DNA of 64,000 nt from the NCBI GenBank assembly GCA_006538405.1, contig BJKQ01000012.1:345001-409000 (forward strand), in the 5' to 3' direction. Shown one piece after another: positions 46,134 to 58,600 of this stretch. The DNA comes from Hansfordia pulvinata (taxonomy: Eukaryota; Ascomycota; Sordariomycetes; Xylariales). The notes beneath the pieces were generated by a model. It was not told the origin of the DNA. It saw only the letters and a list, made by a program, of their open reading frames with translations, and made no database searches. The position numbers were made by a program, and so were the translations under genes. Within the stretch, counting starts at the first letter, position 1, and each line of letters opens with the position of its first letter.

Positions 46134-48535
46134 TCAGGTGCGCACCCCCTCTACCGCGGGCCCTGTTGCCGCAGCCCCCGAGCCGCGGGGCCGGGGCTTC
46201 AGCCCGACCCAGCACCCGTGCAGCAGGCTGGTGCTGACCCCCAGGCGCAGGACGGCGGGGCGGTCGTCGCGGCGGTCTATCGTGGTGTCGGTGGTGGTGG
46301 TGGTGGTGCCGTCTCCTTCTTCTTCTTCTCCTGCTGCTGCTCCGCCAAAGGCCTGCAGCAGGCGCAGGGTGACGAACGCCATCTGGGTCAGGGCGAACTG
46401 CTGGCCTATGCAGGTGCGGGGGCCCGCGTTGAAGGGTAGGTAGGCGTACCCAGCGCCTGATGATGCTGCAGTCGAGGTGGGCGTCTGCGGCGTGGAGGGG
46501 GACGTGGGGGAGGTGGTGGTGGTGGTGGTGGTGGCGTTGACGGGGGAGGGGCGGGGGAGGAGGAGGAGGAGGGGCGCAGGGCCTCGCCCCAGCGCTCTGG
46601 GCGGAAGGCTTCTGCGTCGGCGCCGTAGACTTCCTTGTTGCGGTGCATGCACCTTGGTGGTGTGTTAGTGTTTTTTCCCTTTTCTTGTTCTGCGTGGGCG
46701 GGGGCTTGTGATGTTCGAGAGAGAACGACGGGCATGATTCGCAAATCACAGACGCAAGGCAGAGCAAAGAAACCTTATTCCCCCAGACGAGACGCGTAAC
46801 GTAAGGGGGGGAATGGGGAAAGGGGAAAGAAGAAAAAAAAGAAAGCTTACCACGGCACGAAGCGCAAGACGGTGCCCTTGCGGACGAACAGGGGCTCGCG
46901 GCCGTCGGGACCCCCGCCGGCGGGGAGGACGGTGTCGCGGACGGCCTCGCGCGAGTTGGTGGCGACGGGCGGGTTGAGGCGCAGGGCCTCGCGGATGGTC
47001 CAGTTCAGGTATGTCAGGCCCTTGAGCTGCTCCCAGGTCGGGGTGGGCTGTTGTTGCTGCTGCTGAGGCGCATCTTGGCTGTCGTGATGATGATGATGAT
47101 GGTCATGTTCACGATCGGGCGGCGGGAGGAGGAGGCCGGCGGCGGCCATCTCGTCGCGGATGCGGCGCACGACGTCGGGGCGCTCGGACAGCTGGCGGAA
47201 CAGGTAGGACAGGGCGCTGGTGGTGGAGTCGCGGCCGGCGACGAGGACGGCCATGAGCTGGTCGCGGATGGCCTCGTCGGGCTCGCCGGACTTGAGGAGC
47301 TCGTGGAGGAAGACGTAGTCCTTCTTGTCGTTCTTCTTCTTCTTCTCCTTCTCGGTTTCCTCCTCCCTCTCCCCGTTTCCATCTCTATTGCTGGAACCCA
47401 CCGCCGCCGCCTCGCCCCTGACCTCCTCGATGTAGTCGGCGACGTACTCGTGGACAAAGGCGACGGCGCGGTCGAGCTCGCGGTCGCGGGGCATGATGCG
47501 GTGGACCCAGCCGAGGCGGGTGCGGGTGGCGCAGCGGGCGATGGCGTCGTCGAAGTGGGCGGCGAAGCGGGCGGAGCGCTCGGGGGCGCGGCCCGACTCG
47601 GCCAGCAGGTCCGTCGAGCGGCCGAACATGAAGTCGGAGATGGTGTCGATGGTCAGCATGGCGAAGAGGGCCTGCAGGTCGACGACCTTTGTGGTGGTGG
47701 TGGTGGTGCTGCAGCTGCTGTCTGCTTGCCCTTCTCTCTTCTTCTTCTTCTCCTTGTTCTCGTCGTCGCCGTCGGCGTCTTGTTCGCTATCCGGCCGGCT
47801 GCTGCCGCTCGCCATGATCCGGCGCACGAGCTTGCCCACGTGGCGGTCGAGGATGGCCATGTCGGCGACCTGGTCGCGGACGAAGGCGGGGCGCAGGACG
47901 GCGCGGGCGTGCAGCCAGTCGGGGCCGTTGACGGTGAAGACGGCGCGGCGGCCCCAGATGGGCAGGAAGCCGGCGACGCGGATGCGGGGCACGGCCCAGT
48001 CGTCGAAGCGCGTGGCCAGGGCGGCCTTGACGTTGTCCGGGTCGGCGGTGGTCAGGGCCGGAGGGCTGACCAGGGGCAGCTCGGGGAACAGGCGGTGGGC
48101 GTAGGTCAGGCAGCCCAGCGACTCGAACAGGCGCTGCCTCCCCGCCAGGAACGTGTGCTCGCGGGCCTGCGCCGCGGCCTCGCGCACGTAGCGCAGGCCC
48201 AGCGGGTCCGAGGGGTACCAGCGGTGGTGGCGCGGCGGGGGCCACGGGCAGCCCAGCGCCGCGGCGGCGGCGGCCCGGCGGCGCTGGGCGCGCGCGCGGA
48301 GGTGCGCGGCGGCGGCGAGGGCCGCGGCGGCGGCGAGGGCGGTCGAGGGCGCCAGGTAGGAGAGGCGCTGGAGGAGCAGGAGGAGAGCGGCGAGGATGGC
48401 GGTGGTGGTGGTGGGGGTGTAGGCAGAGGCACGGGGAGAGGCGGCGAGACCGGCGATGCTGGAGGAGGCCAAGTCGGTGGTGACCGGGGCCGGGCGCGAG
48501 CGGCGCCGGTCCGGGGGCTCGGTCGGGGCCTTCAT
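46134..48535 (-). CDS. Cytochrome P450 (CYP52-like fungal clade), frame broken in exon 2
   Basis: Two exons, 48535-46851 and 46652-46134, joined by an intron (46850-46653) with donor GTAAGC. About 734 residues if one base is added, long for a P450 (usually ~520). Seen in order: N-terminal membrane anchor; [12 protein letters not shown]; helix-[11 protein letters not shown]; ExxR (REALR); FRPERW; and heme loop [17 protein letters not shown] with the Cys ligand. AGRDTT-type helix I and FNAGPR-C-GQQFA are typical of the alkane/fatty-acid hydroxylase group, so omega-hydroxylation is possible but unproven. Extra length comes from low-complexity inserts: Glu/Lys-rich, a His6 run and a Gln6 run. The frame shifts by one base between ALRPSSSS and the heme loop; a C5 run in the coding strand, just before GTCAACGCC, fits. 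An in-frame ATG at 48607 would add a His-rich leader. Confidence 0.8.
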
Positions 48536-49156
48536 GGCTGACGAGGGCCGGCGGTGGTGGTGGTGGTGAGGGCGGGGAGTCTGGCTTGGGAGTCGCGGAG
48601 GTGCCACCTACTCGTACATGTGAATGGCCAAAGGTACGGTATGTTGGTAAGGTATGTATGCAAGTCTCGTGAAGGTACTTCAGGGCCAGGTCGGCGCGGA
48701 CATGGCTCCAAGAAGATAGGCGAGTCGAGTTGGGGAGAGGATGGCCTAGATGTATGTACTTCCCATCCGCAGTAGACCAAGACACGGTGTAAAAGGATAG
48801 AGGGAGAGCAATCAGTGGAAAACAGCGACGATGGGGGGGAAACCCATGTCGGGGAGACGACGAGTACATAAATAACCAGACCGATGCAGGATTGGACGTG
48901 GCCATCACGAGCACATGACATGATAATCTGCCATGCCAGCCCCGGCGGACGGGCGCGCGCAAGACATTGCCTGGATGGTGCGAAGCGGAGCGGCGGCGAA
49001 GAGCGCCCGTCTGACACTCGGCGACGGCGGCGATGCGGGCGGGCCGGCGGGCGGCGGAGAGACTAGCCGGTTCGAGGAAAAAGGGCCCGCGAGCATGGGC
49101 AGGGGCACTTGGGTTGGACGGGCAGAGTCAAGCAAGCAATCAATCAGAAAAGCTGG

Positions 49157-49181
49157 CCTGTCCTGTCCTGTCCTGTCCTGT
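49157..49181. repeat. (CCTGT)5 pentanucleotide repeat
   Basis: Five perfect CCTGT units, read directly. Confidence 0.9.
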
Positions 49182-49872
49182 CTATCTGTTTGCCTGCCGG
49201 TGGTGCAGCTCCTCCGCCTGATTAATCATCTCTTAGGCAGCGTCGCGACCGTCCCGGACAAGCAAGTCCAGTCGAGGATCCAGCTTCTTGCGGGGACATG
49301 ATCGATCGGCAATGCTTGCTGACAATACCTCCGGGCTCTTGCTGCCCGCAATGCAGGGTGCAGGGTGTAGGGTGCACAGTACTCGTAGGTGGTACGGGTG
49401 GGTTGTGGTGTGGATTAGGTCAGTAAGGTAGGTGCCCAGGCGTGCCAGGTACGGATACATGTACATGTGGCACTTGCTGAGAAGCACAGGCTTTGCAAGG
49501 CCTGCACCTCATCAGTCCCGGCAAGGCCCGTTCGACGCCCAAACGGGAAGTCGACCGGATCGGGAAGTCTGGCACCGCGCTGTGCGTCGGCCTTTTCTCC
49601 TTCTTTCCTCTTTCTGGCCTTTCCAGACTCGCACCATTGAAATCTACGGTACTCGTACGAGCACTACTAGTAACCTATACCTTACCTCCGGGCAATTCAA
49701 TCTTTCTTACCCCACATGGACACTCGCCACCCGCGCTCTTTTGCACCCTTCACGGACAAGTATTGCGCTCCCCCTCCCCGGAAGGAACTAGGTAAAGCAA
49801 GAAGAAAAAAAAGGGTCTTTCTCGTTCGAAATGGCCAAGACTGACTAACCCCGTCGCAAACGTGTCAAGCCG

Positions 49873-49896
49873 CCCCCCCCCCCCCCCCCCCCCCCC
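49873..49896. repeat. C24 homopolymer
   Basis: Twenty-four consecutive C, read directly; exact length is unreliable in most sequencing methods. Confidence 0.9.
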
Positions 49897-51437
49897 GGAC
49901 GCGCGAGCCCTGACAGCTCACCGATCGGCCGGACCGCCCGTGTGACAGACGACAAGCAAATAGTACCCAAGCCAAAGGTGCTGAGGTACCCGTATAGCGG
50001 ACGGAAGCCTGCATCCAACATCGAAAGATGCGCAACACATGGACCCCTAGGTAACGGTATCGAACCAATGTATGTCATCGGCCGGGTACCCTGTCGCTAG
50101 GCAGCACTCGTCACTCATCGCCTGGCCGAAACGCGAAGCTAACCCGCGGCGATCTACAAAGGGCAAACGTACGAGCGAGCTGGTCAGCTCCGACCACCCA
50201 AGAGGGGGGCGACGTCCGCAGCGGGAAGAGCATGGCACATTTTCACCATAGTACGCGGTCTCGAGAGTTGGCTTGCGAGGTAGACATGGCTTCCCCCACC
50301 TATGGGGGAAAGAAAAAATTAAATTGTGGTCGGGATAGAAGCGCACTGCAACATCTTCTACTCCCCTCTCCAAATTCAGCCCATGAGTGCCGGCAGTATG
50401 TAAAGACCGGGGCACGCCGAGGTGCAGCGGGGGCGGGGGGCAGAAGGAGAGAGATCACAGGGCGGGGCCAAACCGAACGCACAGTGATCGGCGCGTCGCG
50501 TGCGGCTCAACAAGGTGATGGATGCCCGCACTCGAGCTAATGCACCTGCACCGGGGGTTAACTCAGAGCTTCGGGAGGCCGCGCCAGATTGGTCGATGAT
50601 CGATGGGTGGCAGGTATCCAAGGGTCGCGTATAGGTCAAGCTTGCGCAGAGCTGCTCTGTTGGTTGCCCCTCGGTGGCCCGATCCAGGTCATCTCTTCCG
50701 CCGCAGCTGCACCGGCGAGGGAGACTCCCCATGGGTCGAAGACGCGAGCGCAACCAGCAGCGCGCCGGCAATCAAGTGCGCGATGGCGGTGCCCGACAGC
50801 AGCTGGGGATGTTCAAGTACATTCCTGGATGCATTTCCTGGATGCATGGCTTCGACGTGGTAGCGAAACACAGCCAAAGGCACAAGGGCAGCAAAGTCAA
50901 GGTTGGAACGGCAACGTCGGATCAAGATCTTCACTTCTAGTACATCGCCGCATGCAAATCACTGGTAGCTTCGTGTTGTTTGGTTGGGAAAGGTCAATTA
51001 TGTCATTAATGCTGTTGCGAGACCAGAGCTGCAGCCCTATCGTCTATCGCACATATTGTTGATATGAACCAGCGCGAGGATCAGCCGTGCCATGGCAACC
51101 AGCTGCACCACCTCGCTAACATGAGCCGAAGCCCAGTATGACATGTTATTGACATTGTGCGCTGCCGCGACACCATGTTCTCATGATCCAGTCCGTATCC
51201 GACAATTCCTCCAAGGCAAAACTCCTCACGGGACTGTGGCCCGACTTGCGCCATGTTCCTGATCCAACATGGGTCGAGACCCAGCGGGTACCTGTCCCGT
51301 CACATGCCCAAATTCCCAAGCCAGAAGTGCAAGTGAACACACACACAGACATCGTGGAGAAACCGTCAGAGGGGTGAGAAGTCGGCAAAGTCTTGCAGAG
51401 GAGGCTATCATGACTTGGCGAGGCAAATCTGACACTG

Positions 51438-51676
51438 TCACTCCGTGGAGGCTAGCGGGGGCTTGAAGCTGCGGGACCATGACAAAGTCAACTTCCGTGG
51501 GGGCTATCAGGTTGAGGTAGCTCCACAGGACGAAAAGGTCGCTCCAGGAAGATCAACTTCCGTGGGGGCTATCGATTCATGGTAGCTCCGTAGGACCGAA
51601 AACGTCTCTCCAGGGAGGCTATCACGATCCCGCAGCTTCAAACTTACCCGGAATAGTCAACTCCCGAGAGGCTTCC
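51438..51676. repeat. Degenerate tandem array with inverted repeat arms
   Basis: Units share TCAACTTCCGTGGGGGCTAT, exact at 51487 and 51552, with diverged copies at 51438 (TCACTCCGTGGAGGCTAGC), about 51607 and 51657. The spacing is about 50-65 bp. A 14-base perfect inverted pair (TTGAAGCTGCGGGA at 51463-51476; its complement at 51628-51641) flanks the two best units, so the segment could fold back. Confidence 0.75.
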
Positions 51677-51705
51677 ATGCCTGCCAGGCTACCGGGGCAG
51701 TCTCG

Positions 51706-51756
51706 CCCTGGAACGAACTGTGGCTTTGCGTGTGGCCCTGGAACGAACTGTGGCTT
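51706..51756. repeat. Two direct copies of a 21-mer at 30-bp spacing
   Basis: CCCTGGAACGAACTGTGGCTT occurs at 51706-51726 and again at 51736-51756. Confidence 0.9.
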
Positions 51757-52254
51757 GGACTGCGCTCGGCAGCCAGTCAAGGCGATGAAACTGTCGACTC
51801 CCGTTGTCTGCGCTACCTGTTCTCGAGACCGCTTGGTTGGAATCTCCGCAATGCCTGTGTGAGTCAGCAAGACACTGTGATACATTGAACAAGAAAAGAA
51901 AGAACCCCGAGACAATCCACCGAAACCGCCGATTATGTAGTGTTGGGTGAGCACATTGCCGTGGCAGATGGCGCAGGATGCAGGAATGATGCAGGAATGA
52001 TGCAGAGATGAATGCTGGATGATGGACGACGATGAAGATGCTGATAACGATGATGCCATGATGCTATGCTGGTGGCTCGCGCAAGACAGCGTGGGTCTGC
52101 GGGCGTGATGCGAGGGTGTAAGGCTGTAATGGAGGAAAGGGATCGCCTTGGGTATCTCAGATGAATAGCAAGGAAAAGCATCAGGCACTTTGTCGTGGGC
52201 CTGGATGCGGATGCTCAAACGCTCGAGTGGAGAGCAGCTAGCCTGCTGGGCTGT

Positions 52255-52675
52255 CTACTGCTTCTCCTGCTCACCATGCTGTTGGGGTTTCTTGGTTGGC
52301 CGTTCGTGGTGTTGATGCCGCGACGGCTTGGTAGAGGACTGGCGGACCTGCAACGAGACGTTAGAGCAAGTCTCTCGTGAGGGGAGTTGAGAATGAAGGA
52401 TGTGGGAGGGAGGGAAGTGAGGAGGGTGTAGTACATACGCGTTGGCGACCGCGACGCTCCTCTTCAGGATCGAACAAGGTCTTCCTCTCTTCTTCGTACC
52501 AGGCACTCAGGCTCTTGCCTCCGAACATGAGGTCGTCGTCGTCGATGATGATGGGCTCCATCCAGCCAAAGCCTTGCATCTCGGCCATCTTGGCGGCGTC
52601 GGCATCCTCTTGGTAGTAGTAGGCGTAGGCATCGTCGCTAGTGGAGCCGTTGCGCGACGTTGTTGAAGTGACCAT
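52255..52675 (-). CDS. Small conserved acidic protein of unknown function
   Basis: Two exons: 52675-52439 and 52347-52255, giving 109 residues. The intron (52438-52348, 91 nt) has donor GTATGT and acceptor TTGCAG and falls after codon 79. The open frame extends upstream to 52861, but that part is Pro/Arg-rich leader, so I chose the ATG at 52675 (MVTSTTSRNG). The body has a Tyr-rich acidic start (DDAYAYYYQEDADAAKM), a core FGWMEPIIIDDDDLMFGG followed by KSLSAWYEEERKTLFDP, then a basic, His/Gln-rich tail. No signal peptide or membrane segment; cytosolic or nuclear is likely. The core looks like a conserved short fungal protein, but I know no function. It has large gaps on both sides (3.7 and 8.3 kb). 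Confidence 0.7.
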
Positions 52676-55600
52676 GATGGAGGGGAGAGGATGGTGGGGA
52701 GGAAGAAACGAGACAGTCGGAGTGGTTGGGCAGGCAGTATTTATAAGGGCCGGGACCTGGAGGAGAGTGGTCGGCGGGTGCGGACGAGGGCGAGGTTGAG
52801 AGCGAGATCGGGCGGGCGGCTGCGTCCGTTTGTTTGATTGTTTGCTGCAGGCAGCCGACAAACAGAGGTGGTTTATTGAATGGGGGGCGTCGGCAGCGTA
52901 CGTCTATTGGCCGAGGGCGTCGGCTAAGGGGAGCGAGCCGGCCGGGGTGTGGGATACGGTGGTAACACAGAGCAGACGAAGCTGCAGCAGGCAGGCGAGG
53001 AAGGAGGCGATGGCGGCCGGAGGTGCTTCGGAGGTGTGACGGTGCAACGGGAGCAGTCACTCGAGCGGGTGTGATGGAGTGATGGGGAGGCGGTCTGGGT
53101 GGCCGGGCGTCTTGTGCGACGGAGGCAGCGGGGACGCAAACGAGGGTGGCGTGTGTCTTGTCTCGGGGGCGGAGCTGTCTGTGCTACTCGAGGAGCTGGG
53201 GAGGTTTGTTGTTTTTGTACGTGGTTGTCTTTGTGTGTGTGTGTGTGTTTGTGTGTGGCCAGAGAATCGAGTCGAGTCGAGTCGATCGGAGCGGGTCGGA
53301 GCAGACGCTGGCGAATGGGTGCGTGTGTGCTGTGCGTTTGCTTTTGCGCGTGCTTGTGCTTGTGCGCGGGTGATGGTGAATGCAAGATGCTGCTATGCAG
53401 TGCGATGCGGTGTTGTGCGGAGCAAACGGCGGCGTGTTCGAGTTGGCAGGTGTCGGAAAGAACAACCGAAGTCGGCAAACGGGCGATCAGATATCAGGAT
53501 CGAGAAGAAGAAGACGTCCATCGACAGGCTCGCCAGGGACGCGGCTCGTTTTAAGGACAATGCATGGGCAGGTACGAGGCAGGTGCAGCCAGGGAGTGAA
53601 TGACAGGAGGATCCATCACGTTATTACGGTTGGCACGGGGCGGCCCAGCTTGACTCGGATGGACACGCGCTGGTGGTGCGATCGGCACTGTTGACCAGGT
53701 ATCTCCCGTGTCCCCCGGAAGGCTCTCCGTTACGGCTTGGCCCTCCCATCATGCTTCTCCGTTTTGCGGCCAGGGTTCGACCCCGTACCGTACGTACAGT
53801 GGTACGAGTGGATGCGCGAGGTGGGCGCCTGGGGCTGCCTGGGGACGGTGATGGATGGGCGGGGGGACGCCCACCTCCAGTGCGCCGGGCTGCGCTGTAT
53901 TCGTTCCGGGCTAGGGACAGGTTGGGCCCTATCGCCAAGCCCCACTGGGGGTCTGAGCCTTGGGCTACCGATGGAGCCCTGGTGGATCCCCCCGGCCCCT
54001 GAATCGTTACCTTCCTCGAAGCCAGCGTGCAATCAGGCGTTCTAGGGTACAGAGGAACATTCAATCCAGGGTGCTCGTACTGGCTTGTCTGATCGCGCTT
54101 AATTGTCTCGATATCGCCTCTTCAAACGCCCGTGAACCAACATGATGAACCTCCTCGTCCGCGGCAGGCCGGTGCCACAAAGGGGCTTCTTCTAAAGGGG
54201 GCGGCGAAAACTCTCCCCTGAGCAGAGGCAGACACCTTCAAACCCCGTTATTGCGAGCATTTGCGGCTTATTGACGAGGGCCCCTGCCGCCACCCCCCTA
54301 AAGTTGGAAAGCAGCGGGCCATCTTCATCTGTGACCCCATCGCCTCGTTCTTGATTCTTCTCTGCATCTGCATGTCATTCGAGAGTACCTGTAAGTTATC
54401 CCATGATGGACATATGAGGGATGCGGCTCCATGGGAGGAGACGGGTAGCAGTAGGAGCCGGCACCGTAAGCTCGCCACCTGCACAGCATCTCGCCCAGAC
54501 ACGCAACCCCATCCATGTACGTCAGGAAACGATACTTTGCAGATTCTTCAATCCTCGCCGGCGCGCAGACACAGGCTTAGGTACAGAATGAGGCCAAGAG
54601 ACTGGAAAAAATCTGCAGCGTCTGCCAGCCATACATGTGTGAGCGTCGGCCCAGCTGAATCGCGCAGCCTTCTCGGTCTGTCCCAGCACGAACCACCAGG
54701 GCCGCCCCCGCTTACGCCATGAGGCCTAGGCCAGGCGGGGCGGTCCCCTGGTAGGGAGGTGGCGATAAGCTTCTTCTTCTTCTACGGAGTACTCGTGCTT
54801 GTTGGAGAGGGCCGCCCACACATCAGTGAGGGTTGCGTTGATCGTTGCCCAAGGCGGGCTCTGTTGTGGCTGCTCTATTCCGCATTGCGCACTGCTACTG
54901 TTGCTCTGCCTGCTCCTTCCTGGGTGTCACAGCGCACGCGTCCGTCGTCCTTCCCGGCTTGCCGGTTCCGAGGCGACGCCGGCGCGGCGGACGGGAGACG
55001 GGGGAGAGGGAATGGGGAACCTTCTCCCAGGAGGCCACCACTGCAGAGCGACAAGTCCTCGAGACTCATACGCCTCAGGGACAGCGTGACTCGGAGACGG
55101 ATTCCCGCTGGGGCGGACCAGCGACGAATCCGTCAGCGGCAGGATCTGACAAGCCCGCGGCGCCCGCCCGGCGCCAGGCACCCTCCCACCTCCCATCCAA
55201 CCAGCGCCGGCAACTTTCCGTCCCGCGCTGTGTGCTGCGTGCCGCAGGATGCTGGAAGCTGACCACGGCACGCTCGACCTGAATAAGGGCCTGATGCCGA
55301 TCTCCTGGCAGGGCTGCTCCTTCGAGATACGTCGACTCGCAGCGCGCCGTATCGATCACATCAGGAATCCGGGGTGCTTAGCCAGACGGAAACGCATCCC
55401 TGTGGGTGTCCCCTCTCGACGGTCAAGTTTTCAGCTGTGCGCGCATGGATTCTGTCTGACTCGGGCCTTTCAGCAGTCGCAGCTGATACGATGCCCGGTG
55501 CTCGTTTATCTACGTTTGGAATATTCGGCTGCGACTGGGGGAGGGAACAAGGGGCGTGTGGCATCTAGATTCGGGGTCATGGCCCGCGCGAGCCAGCCTG

Positions 55601-58600
55601 GCAGCCAAACAGGGCCCTGTACGTGAAACCCAGGATCCGTGGAGCTCCGGCAAGAAGGCGTGTAGGCTGCCGTGTTGCAGTCGGACGCCGATTGTCATCG
55701 GTCCACGACATCCTGTTGCGCTGCCCGGTGGCGCCCACGTCGGCATAGGTTCGGCAGGGCGGGCAGGCAGACAGATAGTCTGAGGCCGAAGCACTGAGGC
55801 CAAAGACGCGCGCGATCACGATGGGCTGGGCGGTCTCATCCAGTCACGCCGTGGTGGAGGCCAGAGGCCGCTGGCGATCTTTCTCCTCTGAGGCCCGGTC
55901 GAGGCTGCGTCTTGCCATGTTCTGCCTGCTCGTAACCGGCGGCGGCGCCCGGGTTGCGTGACGCGGCGTGGCTTGCAGCGCTGCAGCGCAGCTGGCGTCC
56001 GTTCGAGGGCCGCCGATCTGCGACACGATTCGCCCGTCCCGCAAGACAAGGGCGCGCGCCGTTTGGGGGCTGCCTATCGAAGACCTGAGTCAACCCTCAC
56101 TAGTGGCCGCCTCAGCTGGCTGTTGTTGGCTTCCCGTTCGTCCAGCTCATCAGCCGCTCCGTCGTCACGCCTCGCAGGCCGCCCGGGGGCGGGTCTTCCC
56201 GGCGCGCGTGCAGAATCTGCAGAATGTGAGCCCGCATGCATGCCCGCCTTCTCTGCCTTGCCGTGCCCCTTGCTCCGGCTGTGCATCTGTCTGTTGCTCG
56301 GGGGTTGGCGATCGCGGTCCTGCTGCAGGTGGCCAGCACTGAACAAACCAAAGGAAAGGGCACGGACACACAGAGCGCGGCAGGGGGGTCTCCGGCGGCG
56401 GATGGGACGCTGTGACTCGGGCGTTGTCGCCGGATCGGATCGCCAGTAGGGTCGCTGAGGCGCGATCAGTCGAGGGCGTTAAACCGCGCCGCTGCCCTCG
56501 GCTTGGCTTGGCCGGCGGGGCTCCGGGAGCAGCGCGAGGGGTCCAAGGGACTGGTGAGGGGGGGACTTGACGAGCAGCGCCCGCACTGGCCCGGGGCCGG
56601 CACTGACATCAACGCCAGGGTTTCTCATCGACGCTGGCTTGGGTCGCTCGGTCGCGGCGGATCTCAGAGTGATTAGTGTCGGCGTTGCCGGAAACGTCAG
56701 GTCTATGCGCGCCGGCGATGGGGCAGGGCGCTGGGGCGTACGGAGCAAGACACAAATGTGGTCACTTTTGCGTGCTAGGGCCGGACAGCCTGACAGGTCG
56801 AGATGGAGTTGACTGAGCGTGCTGAGGTCTGCTCAAGGTGAAGGATGGGGCTGCGCTCCGTATCGTACGGTATGGCCCCGGTGCCGTTTTCGCGACACGG
56901 AGGCACCCACAAATGGGCGACCTGAGTCGGGCCGTTGGGGCCGCTGACTGCAGACCACGGCGCAGCCTCACCACCACTCCCCTCCGCTTCGCCCACACCG
57001 ACAATCTTACACTCACTCGGACGGGCGCCCTCGCGTGTGGATGGGGTGCATGACAAACGCACAATATTGCCTGCCATGTCAGTCGCCCAACCCAGATGGC
57101 TGAGCTCGAGGGGCGGGCTGAGCCTTGTTGAGGCCGCCACGAGACGCCGATTCGGATTCCTCATCAGCCAGCAGCCAGCGCGCACCGCAGCCTGTCTGTC
57201 CATCTGCTCGTCCATCGTCTCGCGTCCGTCGGCTCTCCGCTCCCATTCGTCGCGCCCGTCCACGCCCAACAGCCAATCCGGGGCGGGATCTTATCACCCC
57301 TCGACTTGGTCATATGATCCACGCCGGTATCACAGCGCGCCAGTCAAGTCATGCCCCCACAGCTCGTGAGCCCCGGGCAGCGGAGGGAGGGGGGCTGCCT
57401 GGGCACCCGGAATGTGGCGGGGCCATGTCATCTGTTGAGGCTCTTCGAGCAGCTGCGAGAGCTCGGAGCTGGTCACGATAACGGGCGCCGTGCTCGTGGG
57501 ATGGGCGCATTTCGCCAAGAAAAGGCGGGGTGGAGGACGACGATCGCGTCGCCCGGCCCCACGGCAGGGTGGGCGGGTGGAGCGCGAGCTTGCGTCTTGG
57601 CCACGGTGTGTGAGTACGGAGTAACGGGGTTGTATTTCGAGGCCCATCGCGGCCTCTCTGCCGACAGCTAACAAGGTCATCACTTGCGGATGCCTTCACT
57701 CACAGTTCTCCGCGTCATAGCTAACAAGCAACTCACTTTGTGTCACAGCCAGGGACAGATAACGGCCAACTGTTACGACTTGCCAAGGCCATCAATCAGC
57801 CAGCCAAGCCCCTCGTTTCCCTCCGCGTCGCCCGCGTGTATCTTCCTCTTTGGTGTCTGGCTTGCTCGAGCTTGTGAAAGCCGGCCTTGACTCCGACCGT
57901 CACGAGCACGCGCCGGTGATAGGCACTACACCACCTCGATAAGCTGCGATCACCCCCTCCATCACCTCGCATGTCTCCCTCCCGAGAAAAAGTGAAAACC
58001 CCATATGTCCGTCCGCCAAAACTACCATGTAGATGAAACCGGCTTTCCCCTCGCCCACCAACTTTGCCATGGGACCCTCGCGTAAAACCAGCACCCTTCG
58101 GCCTGTGTCCTCACCCCCCTTCTCGCCGACCCCTGCAACTTGGCGCCATATGATTGCCTGGCACTGCCCAGTGCCGCGCCCAATCTGGCCCGCTCTGTCC
58201 CGGGACCTGTCGCCAGGATGATGAATCAGCTGCCTGGCTTGAATGCGGAGAGTCGCTGCGACTGGCTCTGCGTGCCGGGCAAGCCGCCGAGCTTGCTTCT
58301 TCTTCTTCTTGTTCTTCTGCTTCCTGCACGGCGCACCGAGGTCTGGTACAAGGTCACCGAACTGCTGTCTCAATTCACACCGCAGGACCACACTACGAGA
58401 GGTAGGTACTCGTACGCATCTTGGCGTGCTTGGCCACGGGCTCGACGATTCGGCACGCGGCGGATCGGCGGATGCGCCTCTACCGTAAGACTGTCGTCAT
58501 AGTGGGCCGCTCGCGCGGAAACATTCGCAGCTTGGCTTGCCGTCCGCTGCGAACACACTACCGCGCGCGCTGTCGATATAGCCAGGTCGAACCATGACTG

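Larger units (their letters stand above)
48536..52254. other. 3.7 kb intergenic region with repeats
   Basis: No gene recognised. It contains a CCTGT pentamer repeat, a 24-base C tract, a degenerate 50-65 bp tandem array (51438-51676) with an embedded inverted repeat, and a 30-bp-period duplication. Frames here lack domains. Confidence 0.5.

Noticed and set aside
47051..48541. 496-codon open frame on the plus strand
   Set aside because: Antisense shadow of the P450 first exon (Val/Gly/Ala/Glu-rich complement of GC-rich codons).
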